Positions 9,723 through 19,536 of a DNA stretch of 64,000 bases are shown here, piece after piece. The DNA is taken from positions 312,098-376,097 of the forward strand of contig NZ_LR733265.1 in assembly GCF_902506495.1 (NCBI RefSeq). The letters are read 5' to 3'. The notes under the pieces were generated by a model. That model was not told the DNA's origin and ran no database searches. It saw only the letters and a list, made by a program, of their open reading frames with translations. The DNA is from Pseudomonas sp. 8O. GTDB taxonomy: Bacteria; Pseudomonadota; Gammaproteobacteria; Pseudomonadales; Pseudomonadaceae. The translations under genes and the position numbers were made by a program. Position 1 is the stretch's first letter, and each line of letters opens with the position of its first letter.

Positions 9723-10702
9723 GGACGTCGGCTCCAGCCGCCCTTGGGCGCGGCAAAACGCCAGACCATGGGGCGCTCTTCGCCGTCGGCGCGGGTCTGA
9801 GTACCATTGTCGACGCCGATCCAGGCACCGTCCTTGTCAATCCACAGCGCTTCGGCCATGCCGTAGTTCGACGCGTAGCGGCGCGGCTCGCTCAAGGCCT
9901 CGGCTGCGAACGACCAGCAGATCTCCGTGGCACCGTTGCTCAAGGTGCGTCGGCAGACCCGATGGGCCTGACGCTCCAGGGTAAAGAGCTTTTCCTCGAA
10001 GTAGTCCAGCCCGGAGAAATCACGGGGTGCCAGATGGCCACCCAGCGCTTCAGGTGATACCTCGTCACCGCTCTCGCTGGTCAGTACGCAGCCGCCGGTG
10101 CAGCGCCAGCTGCTGCCGTTTCGATGCAACACGGCCAGGCCGCGGCGACGTTGTTCTGCTGCCAGCCACAGGCGTTCGCCCGCCGGGTCGATGGCGATGC
10201 CTTCGAAGCCCTGGTTGAAATGCAGCAGCATGCCGCTGGCGCGCGCCTGGCGTACCAGGCCGGTCGGCAGGTTGAGCCACTGCGCATTGCCGTTGCTGCT
10301 GACTTGCAGTACGGCGGCGCGGGTTTCGCTGACCAGGTAGCGGTTACCCTGCGCATCGCAGGACATTCCCTCGAAATCCAGCTTGCCGCCACGCGCCAGG
10401 CCGGCGGCCCAGTTGCGCATGCGCAGGCCCCAGGGCAGAGCGCTCTCGGGTGGTTCGGGGGCGACGAAGGTTTCTGCTTCGGCGCGCAGCAGGCCGTCTT
10501 CGCGATGCAGTTGATAGAGGCGGTCGTCATCACGGTCGGAAACCGCCCACAGCGTTTCGCCGCACAGGGCCAGGCCGGAGAGGTTGCCGCCTGGCATTTC
10601 CGTCACCGGGTATTCGGCTTCCAGCTTCAGCTCTTCCAGCACCACCGGCTCGGCGTTCGCGACGCCGGCCAACAGACCAAGTGCAAGGAGGTGATTGCGC
10701 AT
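9719..10702 (-). CDS. Secreted esterase-like protein of the phytase-like family
   Basis: Predicted periplasmic protein of 327 aa with a signal peptide (MRNHLLALGLLAGVANA, cleavage before EP). The body is a repeated beta-strand pattern with motifs such as LSGLALCGETLWAVSDRDD and GFEGIAIDPAGERLWLAAE, typical of the 'esterase-like activity of phytase' beta-propeller family. Its ATG overlaps the parE TGA (ATGA) and its stop overlaps the next start, so it is embedded in the parE-parC operon. Substrate and true activity are unknown. Confidence 0.75.
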   Translation of the reverse strand: MRNHLLALGLLAGVANAEPVVLEELKLEAEYPVTEMPGGNLSGLALCGETLWAVSDRDDDRLYQLHREDGLLRAEAETFVAPEPPESALPWGLRMRNWAAGLARGGKLDFEGMSCDAQGNRYLVSETRAAVLQVSSNGNAQWLNLPTGLVRQARASGMLLHFNQGFEGIAIDPAGERLWLAAEQRRRGLAVLHRNGSSWRCTGGCVLTSESGDEVSPEALGGHLAPRDFSGLDYFEEKLFTLERQAHRVCRRTLSNGATEICWSFAAEALSEPRRYASNYGMAEALWIDKDGAWIGVDNGTQTRADGEERPMVWRFAAPKGGWSRRP

Positions 10703-12600
10703 CAGGCCAGTACCTCGGCCAGGTTGCCCTTGCTTTCCAACCAGCTCTTGCGATCACCGGCGCGTTTTTTCGCCAGCAGCATGTCCATCACTTCGCGGGT
10801 ACCCTCGAAATCATCCAGGGTCAGTTGCACCAGGCGCCGGGTGTTGGGGTCCATGGTGGTTTCGCGCAGCTGTGGCGGGTTCATCTCGCCGAGGCCCTTG
10901 AAGCGGGTGACCTGTGGCTTGCCGCGACGTTTCTCGGCCACCAGGCGATCGAGGATGCCGTCGCGCTCGGCGTCGTCCAGGGCGTAGAAGATCTCTTTGC
11001 CCAGGTCGATGCGGTACAGCGGCGGCATGGCCACGTAGACATGGCCTGCATCCACCAGCGGGCGGAAGTGACGGACGAACAGGGCGCAGAGCAGGGTGGC
11101 GATGTGCAGGCCGTCGGAGTCGGCGTCGGCAAGGATGCATATCTTGCCGTAGCGCAGCCCGCTCAGGTCGCTGGAGCCGGGATCGATGCCGACGGCCACG
11201 GCGATATCGTGAACCTCCTGGCTGGCCAGGACTTCGCTGCCGTCCACTTCCCAGGTGTTCAGGATCTTGCCGCGCAGCGGCATGATGGCCTGGAACTCCT
11301 TGTCGCGTGCCTGCTTGGCGCTGCCGCCGGCCGAGTCACCCTCGACCAGGAACAGCTCGCAGCGCAGCGGATTCTGCCCCGCGCAGTCGGCCAGCTTGCC
11401 GGGTAGAGCCGGGCCCTGAGTGATCTTCTTGCGCTCGACCTTCTTGCCGGCCTTGAGGCGACGGCCGGCATTGCTGATGGCCAACTCGGCCAGCGCCAGG
11501 CCGGTTTCCGGGTGGGCGTTGAGCCACAGACTGAAGGCATCCTTGACCACGCCGGAGACGAACGCCGCCGCTTCACGCGAGGACAGGCGCTCCTTGGTCT
11601 GGCCGGAGAACTGCGCGTCCTGCATCTTCATCGAGAGGACGAAGGCAATGCGCTCCCAGACGTCTTCCGGGGCGAGCTTGACGCCACGCGGCAGCAGATT
11701 GCGGAACTCGCAGAATTCGCGCATGGCATCGAGCAGGCCTTGGCGCAGGCCGTTGACGTGGGTACCGCCCTGCGCGGTGGGGATCAGGTTGACGTAGCTT
11801 TCCTGCACCGCGTCGCCGCCTTCGGGCAGCCACAGCAGAGCCCAGTCCACGGCCTCCTTGTTGCCGGCCAGGCTGCCGACGAAGGGCTCGACCGGCAGTC
11901 GCTCGAACTCGCTGACGGCATCGACCAGATAGGAGCGCAGGCCGTCCTCGTAATGCCACTCGACCTTCTCGCCCGAGGCCTTGTCTTCGAAGCTGACGTT
12001 CAGGCCCGGGCAGAGTACGGCCTTGGCCTTGAGCACATGTTTGAGACGGCTGATGGAGAACTTGAAGGAATCGAAGTACTTGGCGTCCGGCCAGAAGTGC
12101 ACGCTGGTGCCGGTGTTGCGCTTGCCGACCGTACCGATGACTTCCAGCTCGCTGGCCTTGAAGCCGTCGGCGAAGCTCATCTGGTATTCATTGCCGTCAC
12201 GCTTGACGGTGACCACCACGCGGGTCGACAGCGCGTTGACCACGCTGATGCCGACGCCATGCAGACCGCCGGAGAACTGATAGTTCTTGTTGCTGAACTT
12301 GCCGCCAGCGTGCAGCTTGGTGAGGATCAGCTCGACGCCTGGCACGCCTTCTTCCGGGTGGATGTCCACGGGCATGCCACGGCCGTCGTCGAGCACTTCC
12401 AGCGAATTGTCCTCGTGGAGGATCACCTGGATCGACTTGGCGTGCCCGGCCAGGGCTTCGTCGACGCTGTTGTCGATGACTTCCTGGGCCAGGTGGTTGG
12501 GGCGCGTGGTGTCGGTGTACATGCCCGGGCGCTTGCGCACCGGGTCGAGGCCGGAAAGGACTTCGATGGCATCGGCGTTATAGGCGTTCTGCTGGGCCAT
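10702..12600 (-). CDS. parE: DNA topoisomerase IV subunit B
   Basis: ATPase subunit of topoisomerase IV, 632 aa. The N-terminal GHKL domain shows DNSVDEA, DDGRGMP and GGLHGVG motifs for ATP binding. The TOPRIM domain shows VEGDSAGGSAKQ and later the ADADSDG motif for magnesium binding. The ORF starts 15 bp after the yqiA stop, with an AGAG-type ribosome-binding site, and ends inside the next gene's start codon. Its partner parC is three genes downstream in the same transcription unit. Confidence 0.97.
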   Translation of the reverse strand: MAQQNAYNADAIEVLSGLDPVRKRPGMYTDTTRPNHLAQEVIDNSVDEALAGHAKSIQVILHEDNSLEVLDDGRGMPVDIHPEEGVPGVELILTKLHAGGKFSNKNYQFSGGLHGVGISVVNALSTRVVVTVKRDGNEYQMSFADGFKASELEVIGTVGKRNTGTSVHFWPDAKYFDSFKFSISRLKHVLKAKAVLCPGLNVSFEDKASGEKVEWHYEDGLRSYLVDAVSEFERLPVEPFVGSLAGNKEAVDWALLWLPEGGDAVQESYVNLIPTAQGGTHVNGLRQGLLDAMREFCEFRNLLPRGVKLAPEDVWERIAFVLSMKMQDAQFSGQTKERLSSREAAAFVSGVVKDAFSLWLNAHPETGLALAELAISNAGRRLKAGKKVERKKITQGPALPGKLADCAGQNPLRCELFLVEGDSAGGSAKQARDKEFQAIMPLRGKILNTWEVDGSEVLASQEVHDIAVAVGIDPGSSDLSGLRYGKICILADADSDGLHIATLLCALFVRHFRPLVDAGHVYVAMPPLYRIDLGKEIFYALDDAERDGILDRLVAEKRRGKPQVTRFKGLGEMNPPQLRETTMDPNTRRLVQLTLDDFEGTREVMDMLLAKKRAGDRKSWLESKGNLAEVLA

Positions 12601-12615
12601 AGGGTCTCTTGATCG

Positions 12616-13227
12616 TCAATTGAATACGGAAAAGTCGGTATCGCGCCAGAGTGTGGCGCTAATGCCGGCGAATGCGAAGATTGCCGGCAGGCGTTCGGCG
12701 AAGCCCTGGAATCCATGATCACCACCGGCCTGGATGCGCAGGGCGCAGGCGCGGTAGTAACGCTCGGCGTCACGGTAGTCGAGCGTTTCGTCGCCGGTTT
12801 GCAGCCAGATCTGGTAACGCGTCGGGTCGCTCGGCGGCGCAACGTCGAGTTCGGCCAGGGCCTGGACGTGATCTTCGGTAAGGTCCCAGGTCTCGTCGCT
12901 GTAGTAGTTCTTCTGCGGGCCAAGGTAGCCGTCGAAACGCAGGTGCGGCTGCACGGCGGGGTTGATCAGCAGCGCCTTGAGCCCATGCTGTTCGGCCAGG
13001 TAAGTGGCGTAATAGCCGCCCAGGGAGCTGCCCACCAGCAGCGGGGCGCCGAGTTCGCTGATCAGCGCCTGCAACTGCGCCATGGCCTGACGCGGATGAT
13101 GATGCAGGGCCGGTACGCGCAACTGGTTTTCCAGACCCAGATGGACCATGGCGCGGCTCAACTGGCTGGCCTTGTGCGAGGCAGGCGAGCTGTTCAGGCC
13201 GTGTATATAGAGGATGGATGCAGTCAT
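12616..13227 (-). CDS. yqiA: YqiA/YcfP-family alpha/beta-hydrolase (esterase)
   Basis: Small cytosolic alpha/beta-hydrolase of 203 aa. The N-terminus ILYIHGLNSSPAS is the oxyanion-side HG motif of the family; the nucleophile elbow reads GSSLGGYYA, with the Ser as nucleophile; a late His in GGDHGFQGF completes a plausible triad. The order nudF, DUF1249 (yqiB), cpdA, yqiA, parE is also that of E. coli, which supports the name. The physiological ester is unknown. Confidence 0.85.
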   Translation of the reverse strand: MTASILYIHGLNSSPASHKASQLSRAMVHLGLENQLRVPALHHHPRQAMAQLQALISELGAPLLVGSSLGGYYATYLAEQHGLKALLINPAVQPHLRFDGYLGPQKNYYSDETWDLTEDHVQALAELDVAPPSDPTRYQIWLQTGDETLDYRDAERYYRACALRIQAGGDHGFQGFAERLPAIFAFAGISATLWRDTDFSVFN

Positions 13228-13252
13228 GGAGCGGGAGGCTACTCGTCCGGGG

Positions 13253-13283
13253 CCTCAAGCTGCAAGCTTCAAGCTGATTGAGG
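13253..13283. repeat. Imperfect palindrome between yqiA and cpdA
   Basis: A 31-bp sequence with CCTCAA/TTGAGG ends and internal AAGCT(T/G) repeats. It can form a hairpin in the yqiA-cpdA spacer but lacks a T-tract. It resembles the AAGCTTGCAGCTT-type extragenic repeats common in Pseudomonas; copy number in this genome is not known from this window. Confidence 0.5.
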
Positions 13284-13288
13284 GGATG

Positions 13289-14104
13289 TCAGTAACCCTT
13301 GACGCTGTAGTCCACTTCGAAATGGATGCCGGTGACGCGCGATACGCCGGTGTCCAGCCTGCCATCGGCATGCAGGCGCAGCCAGCGGTAGCCGGGGGCT
13401 TCACTGTCCACCTGAAACTCCTCGCTGCCCGGCGCGAACTGCACGCAGGTCGAAGGCGAGGCGAGCAGGCGCAGATTGCCGCGCTGCTGGTCGAACTCCT
13501 GATGGATGTGCCCCCAGAGCACGGCGCGTGCCTGCGGGTAGCGGTCGAGCACGGCGAACAGGGCGCCGGGGTTGCGCAGGCCGATGGGTTCCATCCACTT
13601 GCAGCCGATGGAGACCGGATGGTGGTGCAGGCAGATCAGGTGATGGAGTTGCGGCGCTTCACCAAGGGCGCGTTCGAGCAGTTCGAGTTGACTGTCGGCA
13701 AGAAAACCGGGCACCGCGCCAGGGATCGATGAATCGAGCATGACGATGCGCCAGGCGCCAAGATCGATTACCGGCTCCAGCAGCTCGCTGCCTTGGCAGG
13801 CGGCCTGCATGGGTGGGATTTCATCATGGTTGCCGGCCAGCCAGCGAGTTGGTGCGTCGATGGCAGAGGTGAGTTGGCGAAAGCGCTGATACGACGCTTC
13901 GCTGCCGTCCTGCGAAAGATCACCTGTAGCCAGAATCAGGTCGATCTGCGGCTGTTCCTGCTGTACCCGTTCGATCACCCGCTGCAGGCTGTCGCAAGTA
14001 TCCATGCCCAGCAGCTTGCCGTCCGCTTCGGCGAACAGATGGCTGTCGGACAACTGCACCAGCAGTACCGAGGAATCAGTGGATGGGGTGGGCAGGCTCG
14101 GCAA
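13289..14104 (-). CDS. cpdA: 3',5'-cyclic-AMP phosphodiesterase CpdA
   Basis: Calcineurin-like metallophosphodiesterase of 271 aa that hydrolyses cAMP to AMP in the cytosol. The metal-binding motifs are all present in order: LSDSHLF (DxH), ATGDLSQDG (GDxxxDG), AGNHDE (GNHD), CLHHHP and WGHIHQ (GHxH). The start is a TTG at 14104 with AGGAGA about 5 bp upstream; no ATG suits the N-terminus. In P. aeruginosa CpdA limits cAMP and is itself under Vfr control; a half-conserved Vfr-like site lies at about 14171-14186. It sits between DUF1249 and yqiA. Confidence 0.9.
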   Translation of the reverse strand: MPSLPTPSTDSSVLLVQLSDSHLFAEADGKLLGMDTCDSLQRVIERVQQEQPQIDLILATGDLSQDGSEASYQRFRQLTSAIDAPTRWLAGNHDEIPPMQAACQGSELLEPVIDLGAWRIVMLDSSIPGAVPGFLADSQLELLERALGEAPQLHHLICLHHHPVSIGCKWMEPIGLRNPGALFAVLDRYPQARAVLWGHIHQEFDQQRGNLRLLASPSTCVQFAPGSEEFQVDSEAPGYRWLRLHADGRLDTGVSRVTGIHFEVDYSVKGY

Positions 14105-14303
14105 GACCGTCTCCTAGGGCACAATCGAGTGAATTATGGTGGTTGCTGCAGCAAAGGGAAAACCCGGGAAGCGGACGCAGGTCACAGAAAAAACGCCAGA
14201 AGCGCTTTTTGCCGTGATTCGCGACAGTCGTCAGGCAGGGCAGGCCGCCCAAACAATACAACGCTGCGCTATCGGCCAGGCATCGAAAAGCTTGATCGTC
14301 GGC
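14105..14303. other. Intergenic region between the DUF1249 gene and cpdA
   Basis: 199 bp without a convincing gene. It holds the cpdA ribosome-binding site, a possible A/T-flanked hairpin at 14187-14213 that could terminate the DUF1249 message on the minus strand, and a TGTGA half-site on the minus strand at 14182-14186. A plus-strand ORF starting at 14136 runs into the DUF1249 gene antisense and is judged spurious. Confidence 0.5.
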
Positions 14304-14750
14304 CTACATCACCGGCTGCGGTTCGTGCCCGCAGGCCAGGCAATGGCTCAGCCATTCGCCGAGGAACAGGTTGAGCTGACTCTTTTCGTCCGGTTGATGC
14401 ATCGCCGCGTTGGGGTAGGGGTAGCGAATATGCAGGCGGCGCGCGTTCTCGGCACCGACCACCTCGGCCATACGTGCGTCGTGATAGACCCGCACTTGCA
14501 ACTGCGGCACCGGTAGCCAGGGCAGGCTGTGTTCCTGACGCACGCAGAGCGTGGTGGTGTAGGGGCAACTTTCCAGCACGTCCAGAGCCAGTACACCGAG
14601 CAGGTGTTCGCCCTGGCTCAGGGCGACGCGGCGGCTTTCCGTGTGCTCGCGCATGTTCGGCAGCAGGCGCATCAGGCGCGCATAGTTGGCCTCGCAAGCC
14701 GCTTGCAGCTCGACCAGGTCGACCCGATAGCGCTCGCGCAGCAAATTCAC
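14304..14750 (-). CDS. yqiB: DUF1249 (YqiB-like) protein
   Basis: Conserved protein of 148 aa and unknown function, soluble by composition. It starts VNLLRERYRVDLVELQAACE and contains a conserved Trp/Pro-rich centre (LPWLPVPQLQVRVYHDARMAEV) followed by NLFLGEWLSHCL. The GTG at 14750 is chosen because it overlaps the nudF stop (GTGA) and a GGGGA lies about 9 bp upstream; a GTG two codons earlier has poor spacing. It is always found between nudF and cpdA in this type of cluster, so a link to nucleotide-derivative metabolism is possible but unproven. Confidence 0.8.
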   Translation of the reverse strand: MNLLRERYRVDLVELQAACEANYARLMRLLPNMREHTESRRVALSQGEHLLGVLALDVLESCPYTTTLCVRQEHSLPWLPVPQLQVRVYHDARMAEVVGAENARRLHIRYPYPNAAMHQPDEKSQLNLFLGEWLSHCLACGHEPQPVM

Positions 14751-15346
14751 GACCACATTCCCCGAACTTCGTCGCGGTTCAGCGCCAGCCATTGCAGGGC
14801 GATGATGCTGGCTGCGTTGTCGATACGCCCGTCGCGCACGGCGGCCAGGGCGTCCGCCAGCGGCATCACCTGTACCCGGATGTCCTCGCCTTCTTCAGGC
14901 AGGCCATGCACACCGCCGGCACCCTCACTGCTGCAGCGACCGACGAACAGATGTACGCGCTCGTCCGAGCCGCCGGGCGAAGGGTAGTACTGGGTGATCG
15001 GCCAGAGCGAAGTCAGGGGCAGGTCAGCTTCCTCGATGGCCTCGCGACGCGCGACCTCCTCGGGCTCCTCGTCCTTGTCGATCAGGCCTGCGACCAGCTC
15101 CAGCAGCCAGGGGTTGGCGCTCTTGTCCATGGCACCGACGCGAAACTGCTCGATCAGCACCACTTCGTCGCGCTGCGGATCGTATGGCAGCACGCACACT
15201 GCGTCGTGACGCACGAACAGCTCGCGGGTCAGCTGCGGGCCCATGTTGCCGGCGAACTGGCGATGGCGCAGCTTGATGCGGTCAAGGCGGTAGAAGCCGC
15301 GAAAGCAGTTCTCGCGCTCGATGATGTCGATGTCGTCTTTGCCCAT
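14747..15346 (-). CDS. nudF: ADP-ribose diphosphatase NudF
   Basis: Nudix hydrolase of 199 aa that cleaves ADP-ribose to AMP and ribose 5-phosphate. The Nudix box is visible as GLIDKDEEPEEVARREAIEE followed by ADL; the REAIEE core is intact, while the last consensus Gly of the box is Asp here. It is the first gene of the minus-strand cluster and is translationally coupled to the DUF1249 gene. A MITE-like element lies 35-174 bp upstream of its start, so its promoter may lie within or be altered by that element. Confidence 0.9.
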   Translation of the reverse strand: MGKDDIDIIERENCFRGFYRLDRIKLRHRQFAGNMGPQLTRELFVRHDAVCVLPYDPQRDEVVLIEQFRVGAMDKSANPWLLELVAGLIDKDEEPEEVARREAIEEADLPLTSLWPITQYYPSPGGSDERVHLFVGRCSSEGAGGVHGLPEEGEDIRVQVMPLADALAAVRDGRIDNAASIIALQWLALNRDEVRGMWS

Positions 15347-15380
15347 GGCAACTCCCCAGATAGTCGTAACGGGCCAAGCT

Positions 15381-15520
15381 CAGACTGTGTGAAAACTACT
15401 GCGCTCGCTCATGCTGCGTTAAAAAACGGCTCAAAATGCTCATTTACAACTCGTAAACTGCGCCTTTTCGCCGTTTTTTGCCTTGCCTGACCTTCGCTCG
15501 CTACGTTTTCACACGGTCTG
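15381..15520. mobile_element. MITE-like element with 16-bp imperfect terminal inverted repeats
   Basis: A 140-bp non-coding element bounded by CAGACTGTGTGAAAAC (15381-15396) and its near-perfect inverse GTTTTCACACGGTCTG (15505-15520; one mismatch). Inside, AAAAAACGGC (15421-15430) pairs with GCCGTTTTTT (15470-15479), and TTTAC/GTAAA forms the central hairpin, so most of the element can fold back on itself. No ORF and no clear target-site duplication are seen. It lies between nudF and thiC, which converge away from each other's 5' and 3' ends respectively. The transposase family that would mobilise it cannot be named here. Confidence 0.6.
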
Positions 15521-15586
15521 ATGCGGCCCGTTACCTGTCACACTAGCGAGCATAGCGCTGCCAGATCAAGCTTCCATGACGGCCTG

Positions 15587-17672
<2,086 letters not shown>

Positions 17673-17680
17673 ACTCGGTC

Positions 17681-17710
17681 AGTCTAAACAAGCTGGTGGG
17701 AGAAAACCAA
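17681..17710 (-). promoter_or_regulatory. Candidate thiC promoter
   Basis: On the minus strand TTGGTT (17705-17710) and TAGACT (17681-17686) are separated by 18 bp, placing a start point just upstream of the riboswitch. The match to the sigma-70 consensus is only moderate. The rest of 17711-17899 contains no gene that I can support and must hold the tolC promoter. Confidence 0.35.
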
Positions 17711-17899
17711 CTCGGCGGTCAATAAATATCGACCCGCGCGTCGGAAAGCGACTGCTTGCGCTGCTGATAGTGGATTGTTCCCGACGAGCAACATAGCTTG
17801 CCGCCAGCTAGACTGATGGCGTCCATGGCGCGCTTGACCCCCGGCTGTGGCGACCCGTAGCCTTGGCGATTACCGCCTATTCAAGGATCGACATCCATC

Positions 17900-19342
17900 A
17901 TGTTGCGCAGACTATCCCTGGCAATCGCCGTGGCCGCCGCTTCGGTGGGCCTGGTTCAGGCCGAAGAGGCCCCGCTGTCGAGCAAGACCGACCTGGTCAC
18001 CGTGTATCAGGAAGCGGCGAAGAACAACGCCGATATCGCCGCCGCGCGCGCCGACTATCAGGCTCGTCGTGAAGTGGTACCACAGGCGCGTGCCGGCTTG
18101 CTGCCCAACCTGTCCGCGGGTGCCAATTACGGCGACACGCGTACGGAAGTCGATTCGCCCAGCGTGACCCTATCGCGCAGCGGTCTGGTCTATCAGGCCA
18201 ACCTCAGTCAGCCGCTGTTCCGTGCCGACCGCTGGTTCCAACTGCAAGCTGCCGAGGCCACCAGCGAGCAGGCTTCGCTGGAGTTGTCCGCCACCGAGCA
18301 GAACCTGATCCTGCAGAGCGCCGAAACCTATTTCGCCGTATTGCGTGCGCAGGACACCCTGGCCTCGACCAAGGCCGAGGAAGCGGCCTTCAAGCGTCAG
18401 CTGGATCAGGCCAACGAACGTTTCGATGTCGGCCTGTCCGACAAGACCGATGTGCTCGAGGCGCAGGCCGGGTTCGATACTGCCCGCGCCAACCGTTTGC
18501 TCGCCGAGCGCGCAGTGGATGACGCCTTCGAAGCCCTGGTGACCCTGACCAACCGCGATTATCTGGCCGTCGAAGGGATCGTCCACACCCTGCCGGTGCT
18601 GGCGCCGACGCCGAACGATGCCAAGGCCTGGGTCGATACCGCCGCGGCACAGAACCTCAACCTGCAGGCCAGCCTGTATGCCGTGACGGCCGCCGAAGAG
18701 AATCTGCGCCAGCGCAAGGCCGGTCATGCGCCGACCCTGGATGCCGTGGCCAGCTATCAGCAGGGCGATAACGACAGCCTGGGTTTCACTAACTCCGGAT
18801 CCTTTGGTGCGCCACGTTATAGCGGCGACGTCTCACAGCGTTCCATCGGCTTGCAATTGAACATCCCGCTTTACAGCGGCGGTCTGACCAGCTCGCAGGT
18901 ACGTGAGGCTTATCAGCGCCTGGGCCAGACCGAGCAACTGCGCGAGAGCCTGCGTCGCCAGGTGGTGCAGAACACGCGTAACCTGTTCCGTGCGGTGAAC
19001 ACCGACGTGGAAACCGTACAAGCGCGCCGCCAGTCGATCATCTCCAACCAGAGTGCGCTGGAAGCCACCGAGATCGGCTATCAGGTAGGTACCCGCAACA
19101 TCGTTGACGTGCTCGACGCCCAGCGTCAGCTGTACAGCGCTGTGCGTAATTACAACGACGCGCGTTACGACTACATCCTCAACAACCTGCGCCTGAAGCA
19201 GGCGGCCGGTACCCTCAGCCCGGCCGACCTGGAAGCGCTGGGCAGCTTCCTCAAGCCGGACTACAACCCGGACAAGGACTTCCTGCCGCCAGATCTGGCT
19301 TCTGCCGCCGAGTCGCGCCTGCAAGGTAATCCGGATTTCTGA
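17900..19342 (+). CDS. tolC: TolC-family outer-membrane channel (OpmH-like)
   Basis: Outer-membrane efflux/secretion channel of 480 aa. The signal peptide is MLRRLSLAIAVAAASVGLVQA (cleavage before EE). Two repeated halves follow, each with long coiled-coil helices (for example AEEAAFKRQLDQANERFDVGLSDKTDVLEAQ and the matching second-half VGTRNIVDVLDAQRQLYSAVRN), which is the OEP repeat architecture. The divergent thiC/nudF cluster matches the location of P. aeruginosa opmH and of E. coli tolC. It would pair with RND or type I systems encoded elsewhere. AAGGA lies 12 bp before the ATG. Confidence 0.92.
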   Translation: MLRRLSLAIAVAAASVGLVQAEEAPLSSKTDLVTVYQEAAKNNADIAAARADYQARREVVPQARAGLLPNLSAGANYGDTRTEVDSPSVTLSRSGLVYQANLSQPLFRADRWFQLQAAEATSEQASLELSATEQNLILQSAETYFAVLRAQDTLASTKAEEAAFKRQLDQANERFDVGLSDKTDVLEAQAGFDTARANRLLAERAVDDAFEALVTLTNRDYLAVEGIVHTLPVLAPTPNDAKAWVDTAAAQNLNLQASLYAVTAAEENLRQRKAGHAPTLDAVASYQQGDNDSLGFTNSGSFGAPRYSGDVSQRSIGLQLNIPLYSGGLTSSQVREAYQRLGQTEQLRESLRRQVVQNTRNLFRAVNTDVETVQARRQSIISNQSALEATEIGYQVGTRNIVDVLDAQRQLYSAVRNYNDARYDYILNNLRLKQAAGTLSPADLEALGSFLKPDYNPDKDFLPPDLASAAESRLQGNPDF

Positions 19343-19359
19343 TTCCTTCGCAGCAAACA

Positions 19360-19385
19360 AAAAGCCCGACTCGCGTCGGGCTTTT
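19360..19385 (+). terminator. Rho-independent terminator of tolC
   Basis: Stem AAAAGCCCGAC/GTCGGGCTTTT with a short TCGC loop, starting 17 bp after the tolC stop and ending in a TTTTCATTT tract. Confidence 0.85.
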
Positions 19386-19404
19386 CATTTCGGCGATGTA
19401 CCAC

Positions 19405-19445
19405 GTAGCGCGCTGCGTGCACCGATTCGGTTGGCGGTGCGCTAC
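19405..19445. repeat. GTAG-type imperfect palindrome
   Basis: GTAGCGCGCTGCGTGCACC (19405-19423) and GGTGCGCTAC (19436-19445) form a hairpin with complementary GTAG/CTAC ends, as in the other GTAG palindromes of the window. Confidence 0.5.
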
Positions 19446-19475
19446 CCGTGTTTGAGCCGAGCCAAATCAGTCGGA

Positions 19476-19536
19476 GCCCGGATGTAATCCGGGGAATTGC
19501 CGGCGTGATGCTTGTCCCGGATTGCATCCGGGCTAC
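19476..19536. repeat. GTAGCCCGGATGCAATCCGGG palindrome; contains the waaA stop
   Basis: Left arm 19476-19494 and right arm 19515-19536 are two inverted copies of a GCCCGGATGCAATCCGGG module. On the minus strand the right end reads CTGTAGCCCGGATGC, and its TAG is the waaA stop codon. A second copy with the same relation to a gene end occurs at 40245-40302. Confidence 0.75.

Noticed and set aside
14136..14516. Plus-strand ORF upstream of cpdA
   Set aside because: Most of it is antisense to the DUF1249 gene; no ribosome-binding site or recognisable domain.
15381..15520. Possible small gene or sRNA in the inverted-repeat element
   Set aside because: No ORF of useful length, and the symmetry is explained by a MITE-like structure; an sRNA cannot be shown from sequence alone.
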